Below are positions 36,529 through 48,719 of a DNA stretch of 64,000 nucleotides, one piece after another (the stretch's first letter is position 1; each line of letters opens with the position of its first letter). Below the pieces are notes generated by a model. It made no database searches and had not been told where the DNA came from. It worked only from the letters and a program-made list of their open reading frames with translations. Source of the stretch: Acanthacorydalis orientalis (lineage: Eukaryota; Arthropoda; Insecta; Megaloptera; Corydalidae). The position numbers were made by a program, and so were the translations under genes. The stretch is taken from NCBI GenBank assembly GCA_034766995.1, contig CM068315.1, forward strand, positions 16,449,010 through 16,513,009. Direction: 5' to 3'.

Positions 36529-36598
<70 letters not shown>
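36528..36598. repeat. (TA)n microsatellite
   Basis: TA run with one CACA interruption near 36554, followed by TATG units to about 36620. Confidence 0.95.
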
Positions 36599-36600
<2 letters not shown>

Positions 36601-36619
36601 TGTGTATGTATATATGTAT

Positions 36620-38480
36620 TGTTGTTTGTATGAATTTTTAATATAAAAAAGTAGAGCAAAGAAAATAATGGCTTTTAAAACAAACCCCTTAATCGCACTT
36701 TTTTGTGCACGAGATAATTTGATTAAAGCTTGTACAAAAATATCCCGGACGAGAAACCATTTAAAATAAAGCTTTCATATAACGCTAAGGTAAACTTACT
36801 ACTGTGATAATGCAGTTTTTGTCCTTTGGATTAAATTTACCGCGATGAAGAAGCGGTGGATTATGTTGTGGGAATATACAATATAAACAGTTTTCAACGA
36901 AACTCTACCGTGCGCCAGTATACTTCAAAATCATGTTTATGCTCGTCGAGATTTGCTTCAGTTTAAACGAAAATTATTTGCAATGCAAGAATAATTTCAG
37001 AACGGACGTAGTGCCGATAACAAGAAATTAAATAGTATAGAATATAATTTTTGTCTTGTGCTTAGAAATAGTTTTAAAAACAGTCTGAATGTTTGAGTCA
37101 GATTTAATTTATACGGAATTTATTTTTATCTAAATATAACTTAAATTATTTATAAAACGAATAACAATAACAAGTTTTAGTAATTTCTTACAGTTTCTAT
37201 AAAATTAATATCAACTCTCCGAAAAAGTAATACAATTAGACCCTAAATATTAATTTAAAAATATAAAAAGAATCAAACAGGAAAGAACTTGAAATTAAAT
37301 ATGAACAAATGAATACATCTTAATTAAAGATCATTTTATATTATGTCTTTTTATCAACAATTCTAAAATTAAATAAGTATTTTATATTTCATTTCATTTC
37401 TCAGAACAGAGTACACAAATATTCTCGATTATGTAAACAAAAGTATATTGAAGTATGTGTACACAAGCAATCTTCAAATTGGCAGTAAAAAACGAACTTA
37501 ATAATTTATAGAATAAATAAAAATGAAACAATGTCATAAATAATTTAACCGTAGACAATTTTTCTAGTAGTATATTGTATTAAGATTGTATTATAAATAA
37601 AATATATTTGTAATAGAATTCTTTTGTACAATTCATGTCAAAGCCACAATTTTTTATTTGGCTTAATGTAAATAAACGCGGATAGAAATAAATGTTTCAA
37701 ATACAGAATTTATTATTTTTATTGTGTTTTATAACGAAACATGTTTTTCGTTTGTAATTTATGTCGCTTATATTAAATTTCTGTGTATTATAATTGATTT
37801 GAAGATGTAAGGCGAATTGTAAAAGAGGAAATAATTTAATTTATTTTTGTTTTATTGTATTTACTACAAGTTTTTTAGAATATAAAAGAATAAATGATAT
37901 TTCCAGTTGTTTTTAATGTGATGTATTATTTATGATTTTATAAATTATTATGGTTTTAAAGTGAATGTTTGTTAATTCTCACGACAGGGACTTTGTAAAA
38001 TTTAGATGAAATTGGATATTTATTTATTTGAAATGAATTTATGAATATCTGCTTTTCAAACGACTCTGATTATAATTTTAATTAAACAATTCTTAAATTT
38101 TGCAAATGTTCACGGTATTTATTTTTTCCTTTAATAATTTTAGACTGGACATATTTGTTGAATTGATTGTATGTTCCGTTTTGTTTACTGTCGCTTTATT
38201 AAATAGTATGCCATCATTTTGAGAAATATATAACCACAAGTATTTAATTTAAAAGAATCTGACCACCGTTAAAGTGCGTAAACATAATTCGAAAAATATT
38301 TCAGTTCACATTGTAACTGAAATATTTGCATCGGAATATTAAAGTTTAGGGAAAAATGATCCCGCTATATTATAACGAATATTTGAGAAGTTTATCGTGC
38401 GAGCAACCTTTTTATCAATATGAACTTTTCATGAACACGCGTATCGAACGAAGTTTCACCGACCTACTTTAAGTTAAAAG
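36620..38480. other. AT-rich non-coding DNA, nothing recognised
   Basis: Two less AT-rich stretches (36690-36960, 38260-38460) hold no recognisable gene. ATGCCATCATTTTGA at 38208-38222 resembles the dispersed 16-mer of 1.8 and 17.5 kb. Confidence 0.4.
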
Positions 38481-38489
38481 TTATTGATG

Positions 38490-38555
38490 ATTGGATTCGA
38501 ACCACTCCTCTTTCGGCTCGCATGTCATCCAAAGGCCGCGCGGTGAGGAGACAGT
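38490..38555 (-). ncRNA. tRNA-like structured segment with a perfect B box
   Basis: On the minus strand GGTTCGAATCC (38503-38493) is an exact Pol III B box. Upstream, GAGGAG/CTCCTC (38545-38550 with 38505-38510) and a nested CGGC/GCCG (38514-38517 with 38535-38538) can pair. A GCGGCCTTTGGAT segment (about 38541-38529) resembles the A-box region of tRNAs that read GTGGCCTAATGGAT. A TTTT Pol III stop lies just past the B box on the minus strand. The T-stem has a mismatch and no normal anticodon arm or acceptor stem forms, so it is not a canonical tRNA. It may be a tRNA-derived SINE head or a decayed tRNA. Confidence 0.4.
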
Positions 38556-40890
38556 GCGAGTCAGTAAACTATATATTCATCCCACCCACATGACCATGGT
38601 AATTTGTCATTCAAATTGAGAACAAAACTGTCAACTCCATCTCGAGTCTGTAATGAAGCCTACATGGAGGCCGGGTCAGATTATAAAGCTCCAGACGCGG
38701 GCATAACAAAAAACGAGTATTTGTCATCGATGACAGAATGACATGCAACTTACATACTGTGCTCGTTTGAGAACTTCATCCATTTTTAGAATATATTATA
38801 TGCTTTTAACTCTGCCTCGTTGCTTATTCAACTTTTCAAGTGAACCCTATAAAATATTACAGAGAAATAATGCGTCGCTTTTGAAAGTAAAAGTTCCAAG
38901 TGAAATTATTTAGTGACATAGTACTGGTACTGCTACGAAATAATATCCGCAATGTAAATTAACAATGAAAAAATACAGCCCTCATTAGTTTAACTTCATC
39001 TCTTTTGATTTATAGTACATGAAATGTATTATGTTTTTTATCGAGTAAGTAATCTGTTTAATGAATTGTCCGGACGATTTTTATTTCTGTTGTTAGGAAC
39101 TGTGTTTTTCTTGTTTCGAATATCGACGATTCGTAAGTCTAAATATTTCCTCGATGTTGTTTTCGTCTTGGAAAATAATTTGTTCTCAGTCAAATATTTT
39201 TCTTTCTTGAAATTCACACTGATATGTATTGATAGCACTTATTTATAAAATAAATAACTTAAAAAAAATATCATTTTCCTGTAATATATTTATCTGTAGG
39301 AATACAAAAAGAACTAAGCTTTTTTAATAATTCGGGTTGGTATTCTCAGATGAACATTTTATTTCAACAAATTGAATAACAAATAAGCTCTTTTTTTCGT
39401 TTGGTAACTTAAATATTACAAATTTTATAGCATTTTAAATATGAATTCAGATTGAAATAATATAAAATTGCAACTTAAGTAATGTTCGTTAGATTCTCTT
39501 TACATGATTGGGACTGAAAAAAAATTCAGGCAATATTTGTTTAACAAACTTATAAGTCCGATAACACAGATACAGGAGCTCAAAAATTTATCTTGATTAT
39601 TAAATAAAATTCATATATTTTCTTCACGAATTGAATAACTTTTCTCTTTTGATCTACAAAATTTAATTCATCTCACACGAATCTAAATCTATTTAGAACA
39701 TTGACAAATCCATGATATAGTGAAAGTTTTAATAATGCAGATTACTAAAAAAATAAGTTAGAAATACAAATTTCAGAATATAATAAAACTGTTAAATATT
39801 AACCATTTGTACTGTCGAGACATTAGTCCTATTAACAAAAACTGATATTAAATAAACAATAATTATCATTTATCTCATGAAACTTATAAAAATGTTCTAA
39901 ATTTATTTTTTTTAAATATACTTAATTTTTTATTTCTATTTTTTTTTCGTAAAAAATACATTGTTTCAGTTTTGCATTTTAATTAATTCGATAAAGAAAA
40001 AGTTGAAACTTTATAAAATTACGACACTTATACGATTAAAATATTCATGATGTGAAATTAAGTTCAAAACTGATAAAAGACTAGAATTTTGTAATGATTA
40101 AGTATTTAAATATATCAGGACTTGTCTTGACATGTTCTGTATTGTAGTAAGACACTTTTGAGTTAATTAAATAGGAAATAAAAGTGTAATCAAACAGATT
40201 ATCAAAAAAAATCATGTAACAACATCATTTTATCGTGTTAACCATTTGAAACCGAGCATAGATCTAGGAATCTACTGATGTTTTTCAAAGAAACTATAGT
40301 CTCAGAGCGCTTTTTTGAATGATGTATTTAAAGATCACTAATCTCTTTCTAATGAGACCAAATTTATAACTTTCTTTAATTAAAAAAATTAAAAAAATGA
40401 TGCTTTTCATTTTAACCACTATAAAAATTGTAAACTTAAGAATTGGGTTAAGTAATATTTTTTAGTTATCGATGTGAAACCGTTTTCTGCACACTTGATT
40501 GTTTCAAAATTTTCACACGAAGCAGTTGTATTATTTTTGCAAATTTTCAATTGTAATTAATTTTTCTGCTTCTAATTATATGTTTTTAAAAAGAGATATA
40601 TGTTTTCCCAAATATTATCAACGATTTTTCACGGTATATCAGATAGATGTGAAATTTATAATGGCTAATCTGAATTTACTAATTTTTTCTTGTAACTGAT
40701 AAATTTGCAATTTTTATTTTGTTTACAATAAAAGAATGTTCAATTAATTGAAAATTATTTGCTAAAAAATTGTAGCATCCTTTTCCCTTCCCCGGATCTA
40801 TAGAGTTAATCGAATTCAGAATGCAGGTATCAAAGAGACTTTAACTAATGGAAAGATTTTGATGTTTTAGAATACAGCTCTGATCCTATT
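38556..40890. other. Non-coding; mixed patch 38560-38800, then AT-rich
   Basis: 38560-38800 is less AT-rich and contains the perfect 14-bp palindrome TGTCATCGATGACA (38722-38735). The remainder is AT-rich. Frames on both strands at about 39.02-39.25 kb overlap each other and resemble nothing. Confidence 0.4.
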
Positions 40891-40891
40891 A

Positions 40892-41105
40892 GCTAAATTA
40901 TTTTTCACTTCACAAACGACAAATTATTTTTCAAGTCAAAAATGTACAATCAATCATATGCATTTCTATATAGATTCCATCATTCTCAAAGTATCAAGGC
41001 ACAGAAAAATCTAAAAATGAAAAGTTTCAAAATATTATTGAACATTTTTGATAAGAATTTTTTTATGGTTCCCGGAGTAAAAAAAATAATCATTAATGAA
41101 ATTGA
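40892..41105. repeat. Foldback repeat family F, copy d
   Basis: Begins near AGCTAAATTATTTTTCACTT, with CACAAACGACAAATTATTTT as left arm. The right arm runs through AACATTTTTGATAAGAATTT and ends in AAAAAAATAATCATTAATGA. The inner GAACATTTTTG block matches other copies. Open frames here are by-products of the repeat. Confidence 0.5.
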
Positions 41106-42315
41106 GTTCTTCTTTATAGATGTTAGTTCCCGTACATGTGCCATTTTCAGAAAGCCATCGTGTATCATCTTCATGAATCATTAAAATGCATCTGAAGATA
41201 ATACATTCACAAAAACTAATGGCGAAGTACAAAAACTCAGCTTCTCAAATGATTTTTTCATGTCACAAACAATTAAAAAAGTTCTGTTCCATAAATTTGT
41301 TTGTACCTCCTTATTATCAGACTTTTCTGTACCATATCTTCGAAAAAAATATAATTTTAATTTAATTTCTGAATTTTAAACCTGAAAATGTATTAGAAAA
41401 AGGAAAGAACATTTTGAATTACAAACCGTCTGATGAATAGTACAACAACAAATTAATTTGAAATTGTTGTGCAAACTGTGAACAATCCACAACAGCAATA
41501 TATAATATGTTTAGTTACGAATACAGTGATAACTGTCGTTTGTATCAATGTCACAGCAAGATTTTCACTAGCGTAGCAACGCTTTTCGTCTGTACAACAA
41601 TAAGTAATTGTTTACGGAAATAAATTAACCGAACGTTACGGGCAACATATTTTATCTAGTCGTACTCACATCCACACGTGCACACGTACACACACACACA
41701 CGTGCATATGTACAAACATGCATTCGCAACCACCTATCTAACGCCCACCACATCAACGCCCTCGAAATTCGTTTAACGCAGGTCGCACGGATTCGTAATT
41801 ATTAGCGACGTGAACGTAATTTCCACGACTTGCGGTTACGTTTCCCGTTGCCATGTAAGTGCTTTGGGACTTGACTACAGTTGCGTAGTTCGGCGCTACT
41901 TTGCCTTCCAACTTGGCGATCTTAATTTTCCTTCCAAGTTATAAACATTATGAATCCAAGATATGTGTATTTTACGATCGTCTCATTTATAATTCTCGAC
42001 TACAAATGATTTATAGACGGTTTCGTACGATTATCGTTATTTATCGCACTGAAAACGATTAGCATAATTTATTTCAGTATAGAAGTATTTATCGCAGCTC
42101 ACGATTCTGCTGAATTTTCAGAAATATTTATATATTCAAATATAACACTGAAATTTATAGAAATGAAAAATTTCATTTTTCAACTAGATTTTTTACTCTT
42201 TGTTCTTATTAACTAAATTACTTTAGCACAGAAAAAAAATTTAATAATTCTCGAAGAACTGTGACTATTTTGTTTAATGAAATAGAAAAATCAGAATAAA
42301 GTACCGATATTGTAC
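41106..42315. other. Non-coding; CA-rich microsatellite and CpG-richer patch 41640-41960
   Basis: 41674-41710 is a short CA/CACGT simple repeat. 41730-41960 is CG-containing, mixed-composition DNA with no recognisable gene. The rest is AT-rich. Confidence 0.4.
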
Positions 42316-42319
42316 TCAA

Positions 42320-42620
42320 ATTCATTTATATAACTGAATTATTTTTTCCTCTCACAAACAATAAAACTCTTTTTGGACGAAAATGTTGAATATCTTTATT
42401 AATAAATAATTATTAATTGATTTTTAATTAGAATTATTTGTGATTTGTGGAGTAAAAAAATAATATACTTGTGCAAACATCTGCTATTCTTTAAAACTAG
42501 CTTTTATAAATACAATTTCCGTCTAAAATCTAAAATCCAACTGATAACAGTAGTGTTTCTAATTCAGGTTTTTCATAGTCTCGGCAATTCAAAATACATA
42601 ACACCCCTGCACTCTAATTG
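42320..42620. repeat. Foldback repeat family F, copy e
   Basis: The left arm is around AACTGAATTATTTTTTCCTC (from 42332), with TCACAAACAATAAAA next. The right arm is TTGTGATTTGTGGAGTAAAA (42439-42458). About 150 bp further right, ending at AACACCCCTG (42600-42609), aligns with copy a, so both derive from a unit longer than the palindrome. Confidence 0.65.
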
Positions 42621-42952
42621 ATGTTTGCTTATGCATATTTAGGTAATAATATAGTCTTCTTAAGACTACCGAAATACAGAAACATGTCTTAAAAATAATC
42701 GATAATGATTTATTGACTATTTTTAACTCTTCAAAAGTACAATGAACAATATAAAATTATTGAAAAAATTTAATACAGTTCGAATTTACCAACTCTGTAT
42801 ATTATTATAGCGATTCTTGATTTAAACCTATAATAAATAATATTCAACCTGTAAAATCTGATGTATCTTTAAAAATATAATAAATAATATTCATTATAAA
42901 ACCTGTTATTCCATAAAAATGAAAAAATTTTTATTCGAAAATAATTACAGTA

Positions 42953-43762
42953 CAAGGGTCGTTTGATAAGTATGAAAAAAAAACAAGTTTAAGACTTTTT
43001 TTTGAAAAAAATCGATTTTAATTCTCAACATGGTATCCATTAAGAACTATACACTTGGTCCAGCAACTCTGCAAAATACATATTTACATCGGCGATAACA
43101 TCCTCATTTGATGGGAATTTCTTCCCATTGAGCCAAATTTACAAGTTTGGGAAAAGAAAGAAGTCGCACGGAGCCAAGTCCGGAGAATAAAATGGATGAG
43201 GAATCAATTCGAAACTTAATTCGTACAATTTTTCCATTTCGATGGTCGATTTGTGGGGTGATGTGTTATCCTGGTGAGGATCACTTTTTTGTGCAACAAT
43301 CTTGACAATTTTTGTTTCAGCTGTCCTTTTCAAACGGTCTAATAATGTTGCATAATAGGCTGCTGTTATCGTTTTTCCTTTTGTTAAATAGTCGATCAGA
43401 ATGATTCCGTGGGAATCCAAAAAAATAGTGCCAATTATCTACCGTCAAAACGGTATTTGCTTTATTCGGCGCTCTTTCATCAGACGTTGTCCACTGCTTT
43501 GACTGCTGCTTCGACTCAGGTGTGTAAGGTGGATCCATGTTTCATGTTCAGTGTTTCATTAATGACGAATCGACGCAAAAAGGACTCCATTTTTGTGGCA
43601 ACTGCTGCAGTACTTGCTTCAAATACCTGTAAAACGTGAACAACGCATCGCTTCTGACTGAAATTTCGCCTATAATCGTTTGAAAAGTGACACTTGATAA
43701 CTGTGACGTTACCAAATGGCGCCGTCTTATACAAATTTATCAACCTTATCAAACGACCCTGA
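42953..43762 (-). mobile_element. Mariner family B MITE-like derivative, 810 bp
   Basis: TA at 42951-42952 and 43763-43764 flank CAAGGGTCGTTTGATAAGTA and, read inwards, TCAGGGTCGTTTGATAAGGT. On the minus strand an AAVATKME segment is joined directly to FLRRFVINET, deleting the DNA-binding region. The catalytic part follows: YTPESKQQSKQWTT, GKTITAAYYATLLDRLK, HQDN (second aspartate, 43268-43270), then HPFYSPDLAPCDFF (third aspartate, 43163-43165). The last two lie 34 residues apart. Local frames survive (43420-43139) but frameshifts separate them. Length and junction match the copy at 52.0 kb. Confidence 0.93.
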
Positions 43763-43764
43763 TA

Positions 43765-45120
43765 CAATCCTTAAAAGACTTAAAGTGGATATTTATTAAT
43801 TTATAGAAAGAACTATTACAATATCGTAGAAACATCTTTTAAAACGTTCTATGGCAATGCCATCATCATCAGGGTACATCAACTGTTGCATATTATTGAA
43901 GATGATAGTGTTATTACTAGAATATGCAAAGGTGATTGTATATAACATCAAAATATTATATTATGAAGCATACATTATGATATCACGATTTATTTTATAA
44001 ACTAGCTGCTATTTATTTTCTAGTCAAAAGAAATATATAGGAATTTTAATTTGTTTTCTTTCAATTATAAACATCTATACAAATATTCTACTTTATTTTT
44101 ATTTCTACAAACAATTTTAGAATTTTATGAAAAGCTATACCCAGTAATAATCATTTTTTCTTTTTTGTGTAAATAATTCATGGTTACGATTTCATGTAAG
44201 TTAGATTTCTGAAAATATTTCTTTTTATTCTTTTAAAATTATTTTATAATTCTTGTCTTTAATTTTATGATATCATAAAGAAGTGTGACCTTTTAAATCC
44301 AAAAAGTCTGAAATTGAAATTTTGTACAGTACAGAACTCTAATAAATACATATCATTTCATGTAGAGTATAATTCACCATCTGCTGTAGAGTTTTTTATG
44401 TATATAAATATTAATAATAGTGTTTTAATGCCTATTTAAATTAACGGTACGTACTTTTCAATCCATACGAAATTCTGTATACGTTAGCACCGGTTATTAA
44501 AATAATGTGCGTCAACAGATCGTAAAATATATTCGCTATATATACATTTTGATATAACTAATAAGTCAGACCATAGGTGTTGGGAGCTACGTTTGCAAAT
44601 GGCAGTTCGTTGTCAGACATAAGGGTGGGTGGTTATGAAGTATGGTTGGAGTACTGAAGGTAAAGCCCATTGCTTTAATCACACATGACGACAGTGGTTT
44701 TGTGCTGATTTTATGTTATATAAAGGGACAAATGAGTTTGCAGTGGTAAAGCATATGCTGGTCTTTGCTCGACCTACTACGTCATTGTTGACAGAGGGTT
44801 ATTTGTACATATGTACTGTTCATATATACTGAGTATGAGTTATTATACGTTTAATTACTAATGTGATATACATGCGCACCATTGCTATTTATTATTGTAA
44901 GCGTAGTTGAAATATTACATATGCAAGTGTGTCTTTTTTTCCAGTATTTTATAGTAAAGTGTAAGATCGGTGGTTTTACTAGGACGAGGATACGTTTTAC
45001 TTTATTTGTGTCTCCATTTTCTAATTAACAGATCAAATTATGAAATATGTATTGCGTTTCATTTAATGAAGAATGGAGGAAATGAAAATGTTTTTTTATA
45101 TTTCTTTCAAGAAGTGTAAA
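43765..45120. other. Non-coding; mixed patch 44450-44960
   Basis: ATGCCATCATCATCA at 43857-43871 resembles the dispersed 16-mer of 1.8 and 17.5 kb. 44560-44800 is less AT-rich with GGGTGGGTGG and several short unbroken words. It could be conserved non-coding DNA or a non-coding transcript. No gene recognised. Confidence 0.35.
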
Positions 45121-45124
45121 TTGT

Positions 45125-45270
45125 ATTTTCTTTCACAAATGAATTCTTTTTTATCCCACAAATCACAAAATGATTTATAAAAATTCTTGACAAATGATCA
45201 ATAATGTTTAATTGAACATTTTTGGACAGAAAAAAATGTGTGGTTTGTAGAATATAAAAGAAATTTACTG
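45125..45270. repeat. Foldback repeat family F, copy f
   Basis: Left arm TTCTTTCACAAATGAATTCT then TTATCCCACAAATCACAAAA, one of the best matches to the family arm. The inner block GATCAATAATGTTTAATTGA and the right arm TGTGTGGTTTGTAGAATATA complete a short palindrome. Confidence 0.75.
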
Positions 45271-45489
45271 ATCAAAATAAATTTTCTTTTAAAAATCTAA
45301 ATTATGACCGCAATATTTTTATTTTTTCAAATAAGATTGTTTTAATCGTAAATAGTAACATATTTTTTTTAACTATTGAATCTCTATTACAATACATTTG
45401 CTCTGCGATTCTTACATTTGTCATGTTGAAAATATTTATGTGAATAATTCAAAATGTATCATAACATATTTAAAACGCAAATAGAATAA

Positions 45490-46720
45490 TGTTTCTTCAC
45501 ATTTTTGATCAGAAAAACGGTTGGGATTTATGGAGGGGAAAAAAGGATACATACGAGTATATAAAAGTGAATTGTGCTACAGTGTTAGGACTGGATTCAA
45601 TTTTTGGCGTTCAAAAAATTAGACTCTTTAAAAACATACTATCAGCTAAACCAACTCGAAGTAGATGTTAATGAAACTCAAATTCTTATCTTTAAGAGAG
45701 GAAGAAGAAATAGAAGAATAAGAGAGTTTATTTATGGGAAAGACAAAATTAAAACAGTATAAAATTATAAATAATTCGGTATCCCATATTCGAGCTCATG
45801 ATTGTTTTCACAAGCAGTAAGAAACTAAATGCTAAAAGGAAATATGGCATCAAACGATGTAAAAAAAACATCTTGATAAACTAAGCGAAATTTGGGGTCT
45901 TAGATAATTAGAGAACATTGAAAGGTGTCATATTAATTATTTTAAATCACTTCTCGAATGGCCACGCTCAACACCAGAATGCATCATCAGAATGGAAACT
46001 GGGAGATCTAAACTAGTAGTTTTCGCGCTTAAACAAGCAATCTCTTAGTGGATAAAATTACTCCATTTGAATGATACTAGATATGCTAAAATGTGTTTTA
46101 ACAAGCTTCAAAATTTAGACAGTTCTCTTGATAATGTAATTAAATATTACAATGCATTGCAACTTAAAAACGTATTAAATAGTTTAAATTATGAGAATAT
46201 CTGGGAGACTCAAAATTCTGCACTTATTAGAAAAGAAATAAAAAATATTACAATGAAATACCAAAAAAAATACACGCAAATGACTTGGATAAAGAATATA
46301 TGTTACCATCGAAATTGAACCCCAGATACCAGGACATAAAATATAATAATGGAATAGAACCATATTTAAACCTCAGAATTCAGTTTGATAAAATCAAAGT
46401 ACTCAGTCAATTAAGAGTTATTAATACTAAACATTTTAAAATAACATAGAGTCATTGAGTATACTTGGAATCCTACTTCAATATATACAAACTGTAACTC
46501 AGGCGAAGTAGAAGATCTTCATCATGTAATATTTGTATGTTCCTTATTAATCCCTTATATCATATAAGTCTTTTCGAAATGAGTGAATTTTAAAATACCT
46601 GTATGAAAAATGCAACAACAATTTACCTATGTACATCCTTTCTAACATTTTCAAAAAGAAAATTAATGATATTTACTATTTTATTATTTCAATGTTAAAA
46701 ACTACAAGTATGAATGCATA
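45490..46720 (+). pseudogene. 3' part of a decayed LINE (non-LTR retrotransposon) ORF2
   Basis: Plus-strand pieces match, in order, the C-terminal half of an insect LINE reverse transcriptase. LEVDVNETQILIFKRGRR (from about 45650) corresponds to the segment after the catalytic palm that begins the thumb. Then come a KYFGIPYS-like block, EIWG (about 45890), WPRSTPECIIRMETGRSKL (about 45960) and the open stretch 46067-46318 with LNDTRYAKMCF and IWETQNSALI. A cysteine-histidine end, CNSGEVEDLHHVIFVC (about 46497-46540), corresponds to the C-terminal zinc-knuckle region. Upstream endonuclease and most of the polymerase are absent. Several frameshifts and stops. The clade is uncertain; 5' truncation is normal for LINE copies. 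Confidence 0.75.
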
Positions 46721-47208
46721 ATATTTTATTCTACTTACTCGGATTTCTCTTGTTATATCTTTCCTATTATTATTTAACAGTTAGTTAATTAAAAACCTTT
46801 GATTGCTCAGATCAGATATATTGTGTAATGAATGTATCAGTGTTTAAAATGAGTTCTTAAATAAAGTAGTCGGAAAATAAATAATTATTTAGGTTATATA
46901 ACAATTATGTATGTAAGAATTTGACATAGGACAAGAAGCATTTGTGTATTAAATCTATTTTATTCGTATATACAAGATCATAAATTCGATAAGTACAAAC
47001 CTCCTGTAATATTATCCTGGAATATTCTATTCGAAATACAGTACTTTACTACTATCACTACAGTGTCAGAACTGTATTTTTCCTTTGTTAAACTTATTTC
47101 GATTAATAAAATTAAACATTAATTAGTTTATTCTAAAAATAGTTTTAGAAAACTTTTTGAATGATATTAATTAATTCAATTTTTATTAATACGAATACAT
47201 AGTTAACA
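46721..47208. other. AT-rich non-coding DNA, nothing recognised
   Basis: Downstream flank of the LINE remnant. I see no clear poly-A tail or target duplication. Confidence 0.45.

Positions 47209-47209
<1 letters not shown>

Positions 47210-47276
<67 letters not shown>
47210..47276. repeat. Pure (TA)n microsatellite
   Basis: Uninterrupted TA run. Confidence 0.95.
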
Positions 47277-47279
<3 letters not shown>

Positions 47280-48240
47280 CTTATAATTATGAAAATATTT
47301 TATTAACATTGTACATATTTAACTTCTCGTTTCTTTTGCATTGATTAAAGATTATAAACATGGAATTTCTATAAAGCATTAAATTCTTGTTGTATAACAA
47401 GCACGTATCTATCTATAATGAATTTATGGTAATTAAACTAACTGCCTTAATACACAAGTACCGTGTATTTACAAACTCCAGCTTGTCGAGTCGTTTTGAA
47501 AATGCAGACACCGAGATACGTCGATAAGGAATGCAAACCGAAAAGAATCGTCGGAGAGGGCACCGATCGCGGATCATAAATTCCATCGACGAGACCGGGA
47601 ATCGCGGTGGAGCACGCGTCTCTTACGTGCCGGTGATTGCATCGGCGGCCATTTGCGACTTTACGAGCACATTAGGCGGGCCCGATTTCACGTATTTAAT
47701 GCCACGGTTTGATTTTATAAAGCGATAGCTCTTCTTCACAAACCATATCGAACTGCGAAAACTTCGAAGCGAGCGGTATAGAAACGGCCAGTGGTACAAT
47801 TCGATTCTCGGCTCCGTTCTGTTCGACGCGCGACGATTAAGTTTTTGTACGGCCGAAGTCCTTTGTGAACATTATGTTGTTCCGCCACTGTTGTACCGCC
47901 GTTTGTGGTTCGGGATTATTTCCGAATGGTTGTAATTCCCATGCATATCGCTCTGTATTTTAGTTCTCAATTGTATGAACTAGATGTATACATGTACGTT
48001 CTATTTACTGTCAAAGAATGGAAACATAATCAAACGTACTCTATAGGTACAGTGCTCTTTTTTGCAAGAGAATGGAAACGAAAACATTTGTTACAGTACA
48101 ATGTTATTTTCACATTTATATAGAACAGAATTAATTTAGTTCAGTAGACGTTTTGACATTTATAAAGTTTATTTTAATTTAAAAATCTAAAATTCCTTAT
48201 AAATAACTTCAATAGAATATAATTATAATTCTGGAAAAAT
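47277..48240. other. Non-coding; strong CpG-richer patch 47480-47900
   Basis: The patch is the densest CG stretch in this half of the window (CGAGATACGTCGATAAG, CGATCGCGGATC, GACGCGCGACG). A 65-codon plus frame from ATG 47531 to 47728 has no recognisable domain. Candidate promoter, first exon or conserved element. Confidence 0.35.
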
Positions 48241-48244
48241 ACAA

Positions 48245-48505
48245 ACAGAAAGTGAAATATTCAACATATGTACATTTATAACAAAAATACTTAGTTTCAC
48301 TTTTATAAATAAATTATTTTTTCATCCCAAAAACCACCAAAAATTGTATAATCAAAATATTTAATAGATTATAGTTAAGCATATATGACTGTAAATTTAA
48401 AATTATCTTATTAATTAATAATTGATCGTTTGAATAAATTATATATTTTCTTTAAATTCTTCTGCACAGAAAAGTATGAAAAAAATAATATTTTATTCCA
48501 ATAAT
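48245..48505. repeat. Foldback repeat family F, copy g
   Basis: The left flank GTGAAATATTCAAC, then TACATTTATAACAAAAATAC and the arm TTTCACTTTTATAAATAAAT, parallels copy b. ATTTTTTCATCCC follows. The right half is degraded. It ends about 35 bp before the TTAA of the adjoining piggyBac element. Confidence 0.55.
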
Positions 48506-48719
48506 CAGTTTTGTTTATTTTAAATTTTTCTATTCATTAACCCCTTGACAAAAGAATTAATTGAAATTCGATATGACCGAAAAATATATTTATTTTTCAG
48601 CTTAATATTTGTGTAAGCTTAACAAAGAAAAGAACATTTATACATTACTAAACATTATAATTCAGTATTAATAACTAAAATTAATAAAGAAATAATTAAA
48701 TAACAAATTAAACAATAAT

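Noticed and set aside
38490..38555. Canonical tRNA gene
   Set aside because: B box is perfect but no acceptor stem or normal anticodon arm forms; kept only as a tRNA-like segment.
39024..39248. Overlapping 74- and 66-codon frames on opposite strands
   Set aside because: Phe/Leu/Lys-rich, mutually antisense, no family recognised.
40942..41232. Overlapping frames of 62-80 codons on both strands
   Set aside because: Lie within or next to foldback repeat copy d; palindromic DNA yields mirrored frames.
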